28,327 nt of DNA. Source: an uncultured Corynebacterium sp. (lineage in GTDB: Bacteria > Actinomycetota > Actinomycetes > Mycobacteriales > Mycobacteriaceae). The notes beneath the pieces were generated by a model that had not been told where the DNA came from, did not search any database, and worked only from the letters and a program-made list of their open reading frames with translations. This document shows positions 8,358-16,167 of this stretch, piece after piece; within the stretch, counting starts at the first letter, position 1, and each line of letters starts with the position of its first letter. The stretch is taken from the NCBI RefSeq assembly GCF_946221155.1, contig NZ_CAMIAN010000029.1:1-28327 (forward strand), read 5' to 3'. Made by a program: the position numbers and the translations under genes.

Positions 8358-8398
8358 GTTCGCATTGCGGTGCGCGTGCGCCAAAAAATAGGCGCTAA
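8358..8398 (+). pseudogene. Displaced der 3'-end remnant
   Basis: Bases 8358-8381 translate to VRIAVRVR, identical to residues 764-771 of the Cmk-Der fusion, but with synonymous differences in three codons (GTT/GTG, ATT/ATC, GCG/GCA). After QK the reading frame is disturbed in an A-run; one base more would give a short basic end RR-stop at 8396-8398, resembling the natural C-terminus. Homology does not extend upstream of 8358. The fragment abuts the stop of hlyIII. I infer that it is the ancestral end of der, cut off by the insertion. Confidence 0.5.
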
Positions 8399-9141
8399 CG
8401 CAGCACCAGGATCCAGATGGCGATGTGGTGCAGTAGCGCCGCCAGGATCGTGGCGGCGTGGAAGACCTCGTGGAACCCAAACCACCGCGGGGAGGGGTTG
8501 GGCCACTGCTTGGCGTAGATCACCGCGCCGAGGGAGTACACGATCCCGCCCAGCAGCATCAGGAGGCTCACGACCACGCCCAACTGCTGGTAGTAACCTA
8601 CGGCGCCGATGGCAGCCAGCCAGCCGAGGGTGAGGTACGTGGTGGCATCCAGCCATCGCGGGTGATCAATCCACACCAAATTCAGTACCACTGCCGCGGT
8701 GGCGGCCAGCCAGCACACGGCCAAGATCCACAGCCCGCCGGTGTTAAACCACCCCCAGCCGGTGAACCATCGCGCGCCGAATGCGCCGACTGTCACAGGC
8801 CCGTAGGTTCCGGCGATGAAGACCGCGATCATGGCATGGTCAGCACGCCGCCAGCTGTTTACCGCGCCCTCGGAGCGCCACGGCACGCGGTGGTACAGCG
8901 CGCTGACGGTGAGCATCCCAGCCAGGCACAGTGCGTACAGCGCCGTGGCCATGGTCATCCAGGACAGCTGAAACTTGGAGGCCGCAACGATGGTCAGTGC
9001 CGTGCCCATGCCGCCGAAATACCATGCGGCGGCGGTGTGCAACCGTCCCCGCATATACGGCCGGGGGCCGCGGTCGAACACGGGGCGAGGGGGCTTCTTC
9101 GTTAGCACTTGAGTTTTATGCACGAAAGAAAGTCTACGCAC
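8395..9141 (-). CDS. Hemolysin III / PAQR-family membrane protein
   Basis: 248-residue integral membrane protein with about seven transmembrane segments. The HlyIII/PAQR hallmarks are present: SALYHR after the second membrane segment, DHAMIAVFIAGTY, and near the C-terminus HEVFHAATILAALLHH, whose histidines are the metal ligands of the family. The physiological role in bacteria is unsettled (the name comes from a Bacillus cereus hemolysin; eukaryotic homologues are ceramidase-like receptors). The start used is GTG at 9141, 8 nt downstream of the fhs stop, which suggests cotranscription with fhs; a later start near the RPYMRGRLHT segment cannot be excluded. Its stop lies in the displaced der remnant. 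Confidence 0.85.
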   Translation of the reverse strand: MRRLSFVHKTQVLTKKPPRPVFDRGPRPYMRGRLHTAAAWYFGGMGTALTIVAASKFQLSWMTMATALYALCLAGMLTVSALYHRVPWRSEGAVNSWRRADHAMIAVFIAGTYGPVTVGAFGARWFTGWGWFNTGGLWILAVCWLAATAAVVLNLVWIDHPRWLDATTYLTLGWLAAIGAVGYYQQLGVVVSLLMLLGGIVYSLGAVIYAKQWPNPSPRWFGFHEVFHAATILAALLHHIAIWILVLR

Positions 9142-9149
9142 ATATACGT

Positions 9150-10838
9150 TTAGAACAACCCCGAAATGATCCCCTGCGCGTTGACATCAATACGCTCGGC
9201 TGCGGGCTTCTTCGGCAGACCCGGCAGAGTCATCACGTCGCCAGTAAGCGCCACAACGAACCCGGCGCCGATGCGTGGTACTAGCTCGCGGACGTGCAGG
9301 GTATGGCCGCTCGGCGCGCCCAGCGCGCTAGGGTCATCACTGAAGGAGTACTGCGTCTTCGACACGCACACCGGCAGTTTGTCCCAACCGTTGTCCTTCA
9401 GAAACGCCAGGCCCTTCAGAGCCTGCGGGCCGAACTGTACGTCCGCCGCGCCGTAGATCTCTGTGGCAATTGTGTGCAGGGTGGCTTCCACGCCATCGAC
9501 CGGCTGATAAATCTGGTGGCTGGAGCTGGGGGCGTCATCATCAGAAACACCATCGACGACCTCCAACACGGCAGTGGCCAGGTCGGCTGCGCCGGCACCG
9601 CCCTCGGCCCACACATTGCACTCCACCACGCGCACTCCGAACTGCTCGCCCCAGTCGGCGACCATAGAGCGCTCCGCGGCGGTATCGGAGCTAAACAGGT
9701 TCAGCGCCACCACGGGTTCCACGCCGAACTTGCGGATGTTGCTGACGTGGCGCTCCAGGTTAGCCAGGCCGGCCTTCAGCACGGAATCGCCGTTGTGCTT
9801 CAGCGAGCGAATGGTGGCCACCACGACCGTCGCGGCGACGTCGAGGTCGCCGGCGCGGGACTTGATATCAAAGAACTTCTCCGCACCCAGGTCGCTGCCG
9901 AAACCGGCCTCGGTCAGCACGACCTCCGATAGATCCAGCGCCGTGGTGGTGGCGATCAGCGAGTTGCAGCCGTGTGCGATGTTGGCGAAAGGCCCGCCGT
10001 GCACCAGGGCGGGAGTGCCGCCCAGGGTCTGCACTAGGTTCGGGTTGATCGCGTCGCGCAGCAGAGCAGTGATAGCGCCCGCACACTTCAGGTCGCCCGC
10101 GGTGACAGGCTGGCGGTCATAGGTTTGGCCCACCACGATGCGCCCGATGCGCTTTTTCAGGTCCTCTAGGTCGGCGGCCAGGCACAGGATAGCCATGATC
10201 TCGCTGGCCGCCGTGATGTCGAACCCGCCTTCGCGCGGAGTGCCCTGGCCCGGTCCGCCGAGGCCGGTGACCACGTGACGTAGGGAGCGGTCGTTGACGT
10301 CCAGGCAGCGTCGCCACGTTACACGCCGCGGGTCAATGCCCAGTGCGTTGCCGTGCTGCACGTGGTTGTCCACCATTGCCGCCAGGGTGTTGGTCGCGGC
10401 GGTGATGGCGTGCATGTCGCCGGTGAAGTGCAAGTTAATGTCCTCCATCGGCACAATCTGCGCGTATCCGCCACCGGCCGCGCCACCCTTGATGCCCATG
10501 ACCGGCCCCTGGGAGGGCTCGCGGATCGCCACCATCGTCTGGCGCCCGGCCGCCCGCACCGCATCCGCCAGGCCGATCAGCACGGTGGACTTGCCCTCGC
10601 CCGCGGGGGTCGGGCTCATTGCGGTCACGAGCACGAGCTTGCCCTTCTTATTGACGCCCTCACGCTCCGCCCGCAAAGCGGGAACGTCGATCTTCGCTTT
10701 TGTCCGGCCATAGGGGATCAACGCGGCCTCCGGGATACCGGCGCGCTCCGCGATCGTGGTGATGGGCTCCAAGGGGTGGGCCTGTGCGATGTCGACGTCG
10801 CTGGGTTGGGGATTACTGGTTGCAGAAGAGTTAGCCAT
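9150..10838 (-). CDS. fhs: Formate--tetrahydrofolate ligase
   Basis: 562-residue enzyme that makes 10-formyl-THF from formate, THF and ATP, feeding purine, formyl-Met and one-carbon pools in the cytosol. Length matches the monofunctional bacterial family (about 555-560). The ATP-binding motif TPAGEGKST is at 77-85. Further conserved segments include the glycine-rich KGGAAGGGYAQ, NLHFTGDMHAI, GGPFANIAHGCNS and the C-terminal LTGDVMTLPGLP. ATG start at 10838 with GGGA upstream. It is divergent from gap, with 140 bp between their starts, and leads into the HlyIII gene. Confidence 0.95.
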   Translation of the reverse strand: MANSSATSNPQPSDVDIAQAHPLEPITTIAERAGIPEAALIPYGRTKAKIDVPALRAEREGVNKKGKLVLVTAMSPTPAGEGKSTVLIGLADAVRAAGRQTMVAIREPSQGPVMGIKGGAAGGGYAQIVPMEDINLHFTGDMHAITAATNTLAAMVDNHVQHGNALGIDPRRVTWRRCLDVNDRSLRHVVTGLGGPGQGTPREGGFDITAASEIMAILCLAADLEDLKKRIGRIVVGQTYDRQPVTAGDLKCAGAITALLRDAINPNLVQTLGGTPALVHGGPFANIAHGCNSLIATTTALDLSEVVLTEAGFGSDLGAEKFFDIKSRAGDLDVAATVVVATIRSLKHNGDSVLKAGLANLERHVSNIRKFGVEPVVALNLFSSDTAAERSMVADWGEQFGVRVVECNVWAEGGAGAADLATAVLEVVDGVSDDDAPSSSHQIYQPVDGVEATLHTIATEIYGAADVQFGPQALKGLAFLKDNGWDKLPVCVSKTQYSFSDDPSALGAPSGHTLHVRELVPRIGAGFVVALTGDVMTLPGLPKKPAAERIDVNAQGIISGLF

Positions 10839-10892
10839 ATTCCCAGAATAAACATTTACCCCTTATCGCCCCCGTAATAGCGGGTGTAAGCC

Positions 10893-10934
10893 TGGGGGCA
10901 ACTAGACTTCAGGGGGTAAGAGGGTAACCCCCCG
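10893..10934. promoter_or_regulatory. G/C-run motifs between fhs and gap
   Basis: The fhs/gap divergent intergenic region contains TGGGGGC (10893-10899), AGGGGGT (10911-10917) and an ACCCCCC run (10927-10933). The last two form an inverted repeat GGGGGT...ACCCCC. Such A-G(4-6)-T/G stretches resemble binding sites described for the C. glutamicum carbon-metabolism regulator RamA. Control of gap and/or fhs by a RamA homologue is an inference from the motif alone. Confidence 0.35.
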
Positions 10935-10949
10935 AATATTCGCAAAACG

Positions 10950-10982
10950 ATGACTTCCAGTGAGGTAGTGAGGTATAGATGA
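10950..10982 (+). CDS. Possible 10-codon leader ORF overlapping gap
   Basis: An ATG at 10950 opens a 10-codon frame (MTSSEVVRYR) whose TGA at 10980-10982 overlaps the gap start in ATGA. No Shine-Dalgarno precedes the upstream ATG. It could couple translation to gap, or simply be chance; the GTGAGG just before the gap ATG serves gap itself. Confidence 0.2.
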   Translation: MTSSEVVRYR

Positions 10983-12445
10983 CCGACAACGCACACACCA
11001 AGAGTGCTCTGCACAGCGATTGGAACGAGCGGCTGGCCCTGGCGCAGGAAATGCTGCCACTAATCAGCCGCCTGCACCGCGATAAGAATGTGGTCACTTC
11101 CATCTTCGGTCGGCTGCTTGTCAACGTCACCGACATTGACATCATCAAGTCCCACCGCTACGCCCGCCGTGTGGTGGAAAAGGAGCTGCCGCTGGAGCAG
11201 ACCCTGCCGGTTCTGCGCGAGCTGGTGGAGATGAACCTGGGCACTGCCTCTATCGACATTGGATCCCTGGCCAGCCGCTACAACAAGGACTCCGAGGGAC
11301 TGACCCTGCGCGAGTACCTGGAGCGCGAACTGGCGGAAGTCATCGACGGCCCGGAGCAGGTGGAGCCTCGCGACATCGTCCTCTACGGCTTCGGTCGCAT
11401 CGGCCGCCTGCTGGCCCGCATTCTGGTTGCCCGCGAGGCCACCTATGGCGGTGCGCGCCTGCGTGCCGTCGTCGTCCGTTCCAAGGGTGAGGGCGACCTG
11501 ATCAAGCGTGCTTCTCTGCTGCGCCGCGACTCCGTCCACGGAGCCTTCGACGGCACCATCACCACGGACGAGGAAAACAACACGATCTGGGCCAACGGCA
11601 CTCCGATTCGCATCATCTACGCCAACAACCCGGCGGAGATCGACTACACCGAATACGGCATCAACGATGCAATCGTGGTGGACAACACCGGCGTGTGGCG
11701 CGACCGAGACGGTCTGTCTCAGCACCTGGAGTCCAAGGGCGTGGCCAAGGTCCTTCTGACTGCCCCGGGCAAGGGCGATATTAAGAACATCGTCTACGGC
11801 ATCAACCACGGCGACATCACTGAGGATGATCGCATTCTGTCTGCGGCGTCCTGTACTACCAACGGCATCACCCCGGTGCTGAAGGTTATCAACGACCGCT
11901 ACGGCGTGGAGCACGGCCACGTGGAGACCGTGCACTCCTTTACCAACGATCAGAACCTGATCGATAACTTCCACAAGGGCGACCGTCGTGGTCGCGCTGC
12001 GGGCCTGAACATGGTGCTCACCGCCACGGGCGCGGCGAAGGCCGTGGCCAAGGCTCTGCCGGAGTTCGCGGGCAAGCTGACCGGTAACGCTATTCGCGTA
12101 CCCACCCCGGACGTCTCCATGGCGGTGCTGAACCTGACCCTGAACCAGGACGTTGAGGCTGACGAGGTGAACAACTTCCTGCGCCGAGTATCCCTGCACT
12201 CTACCCTGCGTCAGCAGATCGACTTCATTAAGTCCCCGGAGGTTGTCTCTACCGACTTCGTCGGAACCACCCACGCGGGAATCGTTGACGGTCTGGCCAC
12301 CATCGCCAATGGCAACCACCTGGTGCTCTACGTCTGGTACGACAACGAGTTCGGCTACTCCAACCAGGTGATCCGCATTGTCGAGGAGATCGCCGGTGTG
12401 CGCCCGCGCGTTCTGCCGCAGCGTGCCGCTGCGCAGGACCTGTAA
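10979..12445 (+). CDS. gapB: Glyceraldehyde-3-phosphate dehydrogenase, long GapB type
   Basis: 488-residue GAPDH, about 150 residues longer than classical GapA. Residues 1-130 are an N-terminal extension seen in the long corynebacterial enzyme. The NAD(P)-binding motif YGFGRIGR is at 136-143, the catalytic cysteine is C292 in SAASCTTN, and NEFGYSNQVIR is near the C-terminus. In C. glutamicum the long enzyme (GapB) prefers NADP and works mainly in gluconeogenesis; that role is assumed here by family. ATG at 10979 follows GTGAGG. The gene converges on the exporter gene with 29 nt between stops. Confidence 0.9.
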   Translation: MTDNAHTKSALHSDWNERLALAQEMLPLISRLHRDKNVVTSIFGRLLVNVTDIDIIKSHRYARRVVEKELPLEQTLPVLRELVEMNLGTASIDIGSLASRYNKDSEGLTLREYLERELAEVIDGPEQVEPRDIVLYGFGRIGRLLARILVAREATYGGARLRAVVVRSKGEGDLIKRASLLRRDSVHGAFDGTITTDEENNTIWANGTPIRIIYANNPAEIDYTEYGINDAIVVDNTGVWRDRDGLSQHLESKGVAKVLLTAPGKGDIKNIVYGINHGDITEDDRILSAASCTTNGITPVLKVINDRYGVEHGHVETVHSFTNDQNLIDNFHKGDRRGRAAGLNMVLTATGAAKAVAKALPEFAGKLTGNAIRVPTPDVSMAVLNLTLNQDVEADEVNNFLRRVSLHSTLRQQIDFIKSPEVVSTDFVGTTHAGIVDGLATIANGNHLVLYVWYDNEFGYSNQVIRIVEEIAGVRPRVLPQRAAAQDL

Positions 12446-12474
12446 TAGGGGTTAGCGCTAGGGCTGGTGCTGGG

Positions 12475-14103
12475 TTATAGCAGCATCAGCAGTAGCATCT
12501 GGCAGCCGATGATCTTGCCGATCATCGCTGCCGGGTAAACGGTGGCGTAGCCGCGCATGGGCAACTCCGTGTTTGCCTGATCGTTGAGATAGCTGATCAC
12601 CGCGGGGTTGGTGGAGACGCCCGCTGCCATTCCCATCGCCTCGTCCCACTTAAGGCGTAGCAGCAACATGCCGGCCAGACCACAGACGATGGCCGAGGTC
12701 ACGGTAATGATGAAGCCTAGGGCGATATAACTCAGAGATGTGATGTCCGTCAGCGCGTCGCGGAAGCCCGTGCCCGCGATGGTACCTACACCTGCCAGGA
12801 AGATAGCCAAGCCCAGACTGCTGAGGGCTTTGTTGGCGTGGTAGGGAATCTGCCAGCCGATGGGGCCGGTACGTGCCAGCGCTCCGAAGATGAGACCCAT
12901 GACGATGGGGCCGCCACCGAAGCCCAAATTGAGCGTGGTGCCGCCGGGCAGGGGGATGGGGATCGCACCGATAAGCAGACCGATGGCCAAGCCCAACGTG
13001 AAGGGCAGTAGGTTTACGTCCGCCAGGGAGCGCTCGGAATCGCCCAGGAACTGGGAGACCTCGTCGATGCGGTGCTTAGGGGTGACTACTCGCACGCGGT
13101 CGGAGTAGTGGAGCACGTCGTCCGGGCCGGGAACAAGGTCTTCGTCGCCGCGGCGGATGCGGGCAATGATGAAGCCGTGGCTGATCGGGTCGATGTCCTT
13201 GATACTGCGTCCGGCGATGCTGGGGTTGGAGACGGTAATGCGGCGATAGCCGATGTAGGAGCTGTCCACGTCAATGTCGATCTGCTCGCCCAGCGCGGCC
13301 GTGGCCTTGTCCAAGGAGTTCGGCGTTCCGGTGATCACCACGATCATTCCGGGGTATACCTCCGCATCCGGATAGGCCAGCTTGTGGTCTTTTTCTTGGA
13401 CGTCCTCGGTGGCGTGGTGGGGGCGTACCAAACGGGTGACGATGATCTTCGCATCCGCGATGGTGCGCAGGTCGCGCACGCAGCCTTCGATGCCGTCGCG
13501 CAGACGTACGCCGCGGTGCTCCAGTGGTGCGTGCAGCACGCCCTCGTCGATCGCGTCCTGGCGGTGGTTTACCTTCAAGAGCTTGGTTCCGATAGCTGCT
13601 ACGGCGATGGCTCCGAGTACACCGCCGGGGTAGGCCAGGGAGTAGCCGACGACGGGATCGGCGGATAGCTCTGGGTGGGTGCTTTCCAACATGTCCACCA
13701 CGGCCGCCATACCGGGGGTGGAGGTCAAAGCGGCGGCGAAGGAACCGGTGGCCGTGGCGGCCTCCACGCCGAACAGCGGCACCAGCAGCCATGTCATGCC
13801 CATCAAACCTACGAGTAGCACTATGACGAAGAGAATCATGCGCCAACCGCGCTCGCGGAAGTCAGCAAAGAAGGCATGTCCGGCCGTCAGACCGATGGCG
13901 TAGACGAAGATGGCCAGGCCGAATTGGAAGATGATTGGAGGTAGCTGGATGTTGGGATCCAGCGTGGAGAACGCGATGGCCACGAAGAGGATCGCCGCGG
14001 TGCCTAGCGACATTCCGCCGAGGCGGATCTTGCCGATGGCGAAACCGAGGGCGAGGATAATGACTAGTGCGATCAGCGGATTTTCAGCAAGGAATGCCAG
14101 CAT
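12475..14103 (-). CDS. AspT/YidE-family transporter (putative succinate/aspartate exporter, SucE-like)
   Basis: 542-residue membrane protein of the aspartate:alanine exchanger family. About five N-terminal membrane helices (residues 1-165) and five or six C-terminal ones (about 370-542) flank a central soluble region carrying two TrkA-C/RCK-type domains. The duplicated membrane halves each hold a motif with GxxxxTSTPG or GVSTNP character: ALTSTPGMAAV in the first and AAGVSTNPAVISYL in the second. C. glutamicum SucE, a succinate exporter of very similar length, belongs to this family; substrate identity here is inference. ATG start with GAAAG upstream. The terminator of the small peptide gene sits immediately upstream, so the exporter needs its own promoter or read-through. 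Confidence 0.85.
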   Translation of the reverse strand: MLAFLAENPLIALVIILALGFAIGKIRLGGMSLGTAAILFVAIAFSTLDPNIQLPPIIFQFGLAIFVYAIGLTAGHAFFADFRERGWRMILFVIVLLVGLMGMTWLLVPLFGVEAATATGSFAAALTSTPGMAAVVDMLESTHPELSADPVVGYSLAYPGGVLGAIAVAAIGTKLLKVNHRQDAIDEGVLHAPLEHRGVRLRDGIEGCVRDLRTIADAKIIVTRLVRPHHATEDVQEKDHKLAYPDAEVYPGMIVVITGTPNSLDKATAALGEQIDIDVDSSYIGYRRITVSNPSIAGRSIKDIDPISHGFIIARIRRGDEDLVPGPDDVLHYSDRVRVVTPKHRIDEVSQFLGDSERSLADVNLLPFTLGLAIGLLIGAIPIPLPGGTTLNLGFGGGPIVMGLIFGALARTGPIGWQIPYHANKALSSLGLAIFLAGVGTIAGTGFRDALTDITSLSYIALGFIITVTSAIVCGLAGMLLLRLKWDEAMGMAAGVSTNPAVISYLNDQANTELPMRGYATVYPAAMIGKIIGCQMLLLMLL

Positions 14104-14119
14104 GCTTTCGATCCTATAA

Positions 14120-14150
14120 AGAAATCCCCGCTCACACGAGGTGAGCGGGG
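14120..14150 (-). terminator. Intrinsic terminator after the 30-residue peptide gene
   Basis: A perfect 10-bp stem, CCCCGCTCAC (14126-14135) with GTGAGCGGGG (14141-14150), encloses a 5-nt loop. Read on the minus strand it is followed by ATTTCTTTA, a T-rich tract. It lies 45 nt beyond the stop of the small peptide gene and 22 nt before the exporter start, so it isolates the small gene as its own transcript. Confidence 0.85.
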
Positions 14151-14194
14151 ACCCAAGAGAAACCTCAGATTAGGACTTTCTGAGTAGCCGGACC

Positions 14195-14287
14195 TTACTT
14201 GCCGGAGATCAGGCCAGCCAGGCCAGCGAGTGCGCCGCCGATCAGGCTAACGAGACCCTGGAAGAAGTTTGCAATCAGTTCAATCAT
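14195..14287 (-). CDS. 30-residue amphipathic peptide, possible porin/mycoloylated or membrane-active peptide
   Basis: The peptide begins MIELIANFFQ, ends AGLAGLISGK, and is almost entirely hydrophobic and Gly/Ala. E3, N7, Q10, S14, G18, A21, G25 and S28 recur every 3-4 residues, which would place polar and small residues on one face of a helix. There is no signal peptide or cysteine. The ATG is preceded by a strong SD (GAAAGGA, 14296-14302) and the gene ends before a perfect terminator, so it appears to be a genuine monocistronic gene. By size and character it resembles the leaderless Corynebacterium PorA/PorH/ProtX cell-wall peptides, some of which are O-mycoloylated on serine, or phenol-soluble-modulin-like toxins. 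I cannot choose between these; sequence identity to PorA or PorH is not evident. Confidence 0.75.
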   Translation of the reverse strand: MIELIANFFQGLVSLIGGALAGLAGLISGK

Positions 14288-14316
14288 GGGAATGATCCTT
14301 TCAGTGTGTAGTGGCG

Positions 14317-14348
14317 GGCGCTAGGAATTTTGTGGGTTTGTTAGCGCC
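14317..14348. promoter_or_regulatory. Inverted repeat upstream of the small peptide gene
   Basis: GGCGCTA at 14317-14323 and TAGCGCC at 14342-14348 form a 7-bp inverted repeat with an 18-nt AT-rich spacer. It lies 30 nt upstream of the peptide start, between it and the divergent ATPase gene. It may be an operator or a 5'-leader hairpin. Which applies depends on the unseen transcription start. Confidence 0.35.
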
Positions 14349-14475
14349 TTCACACTGACAATCGTTTGTGCTCTCTAAGCGTTACGCCCTGAATACAATT
14401 TTCTCGAAAAAAGTGAGAAAGCTATTCTTTTTCGCAGGTGAGAGACCGAAAAAAATTTTCCCTACGCTGGGGTAC

Positions 14476-16167
14476 ATGGCACGAAATACTCTCTCGGAAC
14501 TCTTCTCTCGCACCAAGAGCCTCGACGGTGCGGGCTACGGAGCCTACAAGAAGCTGAAGGGCGCGTATAGCGAATCGGATCTGACAGTTTCCATCGACCG
14601 CGTGCAGGCTGACCCCTATGCCAGCCCTTCCAAGGTGCGGCTCATCCTTCCCATGCACGCCACAGGCATCCCACCGCACCTCATCGATGACGCCACCGGC
14701 AGGGTAGCGGTAGCCGACTTTCTGGCCCGGCGGATCCAAGCCGATCCCAACCGCCCGCGTAACGTCCAGATCGGCGACATTGGTCAGCAAGTTCTCGAGC
14801 GCACTCACGTGCTGGTCACCCCGGATCGCGTGGAGGCTCGCATGCTCGTAGGTCTACCAGCCAAAGGCCGCCGCATTCTCGGCCGCCAGGCTGCGCATTT
14901 GCTGGCCGATGACCTGCCGAACCTCGCCGACGACTGCCTGCGCCACGATCGCTTTGCCCCCGCTGATGTGCAGGCTCTTGAAGATCACGTGGCACTCCTT
15001 CGCGACCAGGAAGCCTTGCGGTCCCAGCTGAATTCCCGCCGCCTCGTCGCTTTCGTCGGCAATGGCGCGATCCTTCCGCGCGCCGCGGGTGATAGCGACC
15101 GCCCACTCGCCGCCAGCCAGGCCACGGCCTTCAAATCCCCGGATTCCCTTTCCCAAACCTTCAGACTCCCTAGCGGCCGCACAGTCACGGGCATGGGCAT
15201 CCCGGAAGGCCTTACCGTCATCGTCGGCGGTGGTTATCACGGCAAGTCAACGCTCCTGCGCGCCCTGGAACGCGGCATCTACCCCCATGTCGCTGGCGAT
15301 GGCCGCGAGTGGGTCATCGCCCGCGCTGACGTCGCCAGCGTGCGCGCCGAGGACGGCCGCCCCATCACCGGAGACGACATCTCGCCGTTCATCACGAACT
15401 TGCCCACCGGCGCCGATACACGCCATTTCACCACCACGAACGCCTCGGGCTCCACCTCCCAGGCCGCCAATGTCGTCGAAGCGCACGCCGCCGGCGCCTC
15501 CGCGCTGCTCATCGACGAGGACACCTCGGCCACTAACTTCATGATCCGCGATCGCCTCATGCAGCGCCTCGTGCCGAATGACAAGGAGCCCATCACCCCG
15601 TTTGTACAGCGAGTTCGTTCTTTATATGACGCCACCTCGGTCTCCACCGTCCTAATCGCTGGTGGCTCGGGTGCCTATCTGCGGCTGGCCAATACTGTCA
15701 TTGCGATGGATGCCTACCGTCCCAGTGAGGTGACCGCACGCGCTCACGACATTGCACAGGAGGAGGCTCCGGAAGAGACGGAAGAAGCGGAAGACACAGG
15801 GGAGTTCCGCCACGCCACTGCTCGACGCATCCTCGCGCGCGGAACTCTATCTTCCCGCAAGCCTCCGAAGCCGCGAGGAGTATCCACTATCAGCGTGGAC
15901 CGTTCCGACATTGACCTAAGCGCCGTCGGCCAATTGGTTGTGCCGTCCCAGACGGCGGCGATCGCGGCGGCGCTGGCGTGGTTGTCCAAGAACGCCGATG
16001 GCCGGACCCCGCTGGTGGATCTGGTTGCTCGCCTAGAGCAGCAGATCATTGAGAAGGGTCTGGCCGTACTGGCGCCGGGGCGTGATCACCCCGGGCACCT
16101 GAGTCGCCCACGCGGGGCGGAAATCCTGGCTGCGGCGAACCGCTACCGGGAGCTCAAACTCGCCTAG
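14476..16167 (+). CDS. Predicted ATPase of the ABC class (ABC_ATPase family)
   Basis: 563-residue cytosolic protein. The N-terminal ~200 residues are a family-specific domain (LILPMHATGIPPHLIDD). The P-loop GGGYHGKST is at 251-259, with a later Walker-B-like ALLIDEDTSATNFMIRDRLM and a downstream serine-rich VLIAGGSGAYLRLANTVIAMD. These are features of the 'predicted ATPase of the ABC class' family, whose function is unknown. The frame stays open back to 14368, but ATG 14476 (MARNTLSELF) is chosen because the upstream part is Lys/Phe-rich and unlike the family. No strong SD is seen. The TAG stop overlaps the GDPD stop on the other strand. Confidence 0.85.
   Translation: MARNTLSELFSRTKSLDGAGYGAYKKLKGAYSESDLTVSIDRVQADPYASPSKVRLILPMHATGIPPHLIDDATGRVAVADFLARRIQADPNRPRNVQIGDIGQQVLERTHVLVTPDRVEARMLVGLPAKGRRILGRQAAHLLADDLPNLADDCLRHDRFAPADVQALEDHVALLRDQEALRSQLNSRRLVAFVGNGAILPRAAGDSDRPLAASQATAFKSPDSLSQTFRLPSGRTVTGMGIPEGLTVIVGGGYHGKSTLLRALERGIYPHVAGDGREWVIARADVASVRAEDGRPITGDDISPFITNLPTGADTRHFTTTNASGSTSQAANVVEAHAAGASALLIDEDTSATNFMIRDRLMQRLVPNDKEPITPFVQRVRSLYDATSVSTVLIAGGSGAYLRLANTVIAMDAYRPSEVTARAHDIAQEEAPEETEEAEDTGEFRHATARRILARGTLSSRKPPKPRGVSTISVDRSDIDLSAVGQLVVPSQTAAIAAALAWLSKNADGRTPLVDLVARLEQQIIEKGLAVLAPGRDHPGHLSRPRGAEILAAANRYRELKLA

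Larger units (their letters stand above)
7347..8387. mobile_element. Putative ~1-kb insertion at the 3' end of der
   Basis: The segment between der and the convergent hlyIII gene is bounded by two related 30-bp blocks, 7347-7376 (inside der) and 8358-8387, which match at 25 of 30 positions and share GTGCGCGTGCGC exactly. Between them lies one AT-richer gene foreign in codon use to its neighbours. The arrangement resembles integration into the 3' end of a housekeeping gene, with the incoming DNA supplying the new gene end. No integrase, transposase or terminal inverted repeat is visible, so the element would be non-autonomous or decayed. The mobile interpretation is inference. Confidence 0.45.

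Noticed and set aside
8458..9105. 215-codon plus-strand frame opposite hlyIII
   Set aside because: The opposite strand has the HlyIII motifs SALYHR and HEVFH; this frame is low-complexity.
11060..12319. 419-codon minus-strand open frame opposite gap
   Set aside because: No recognisable motif or ribosome-binding site; shadow of the GAPDH gene.
14368..14475. 36-codon upstream extension of the ABC-class ATPase
   Set aside because: Lys/Phe-rich and AT-rich, more like a promoter/leader; the family-like protein begins at MARNTL.
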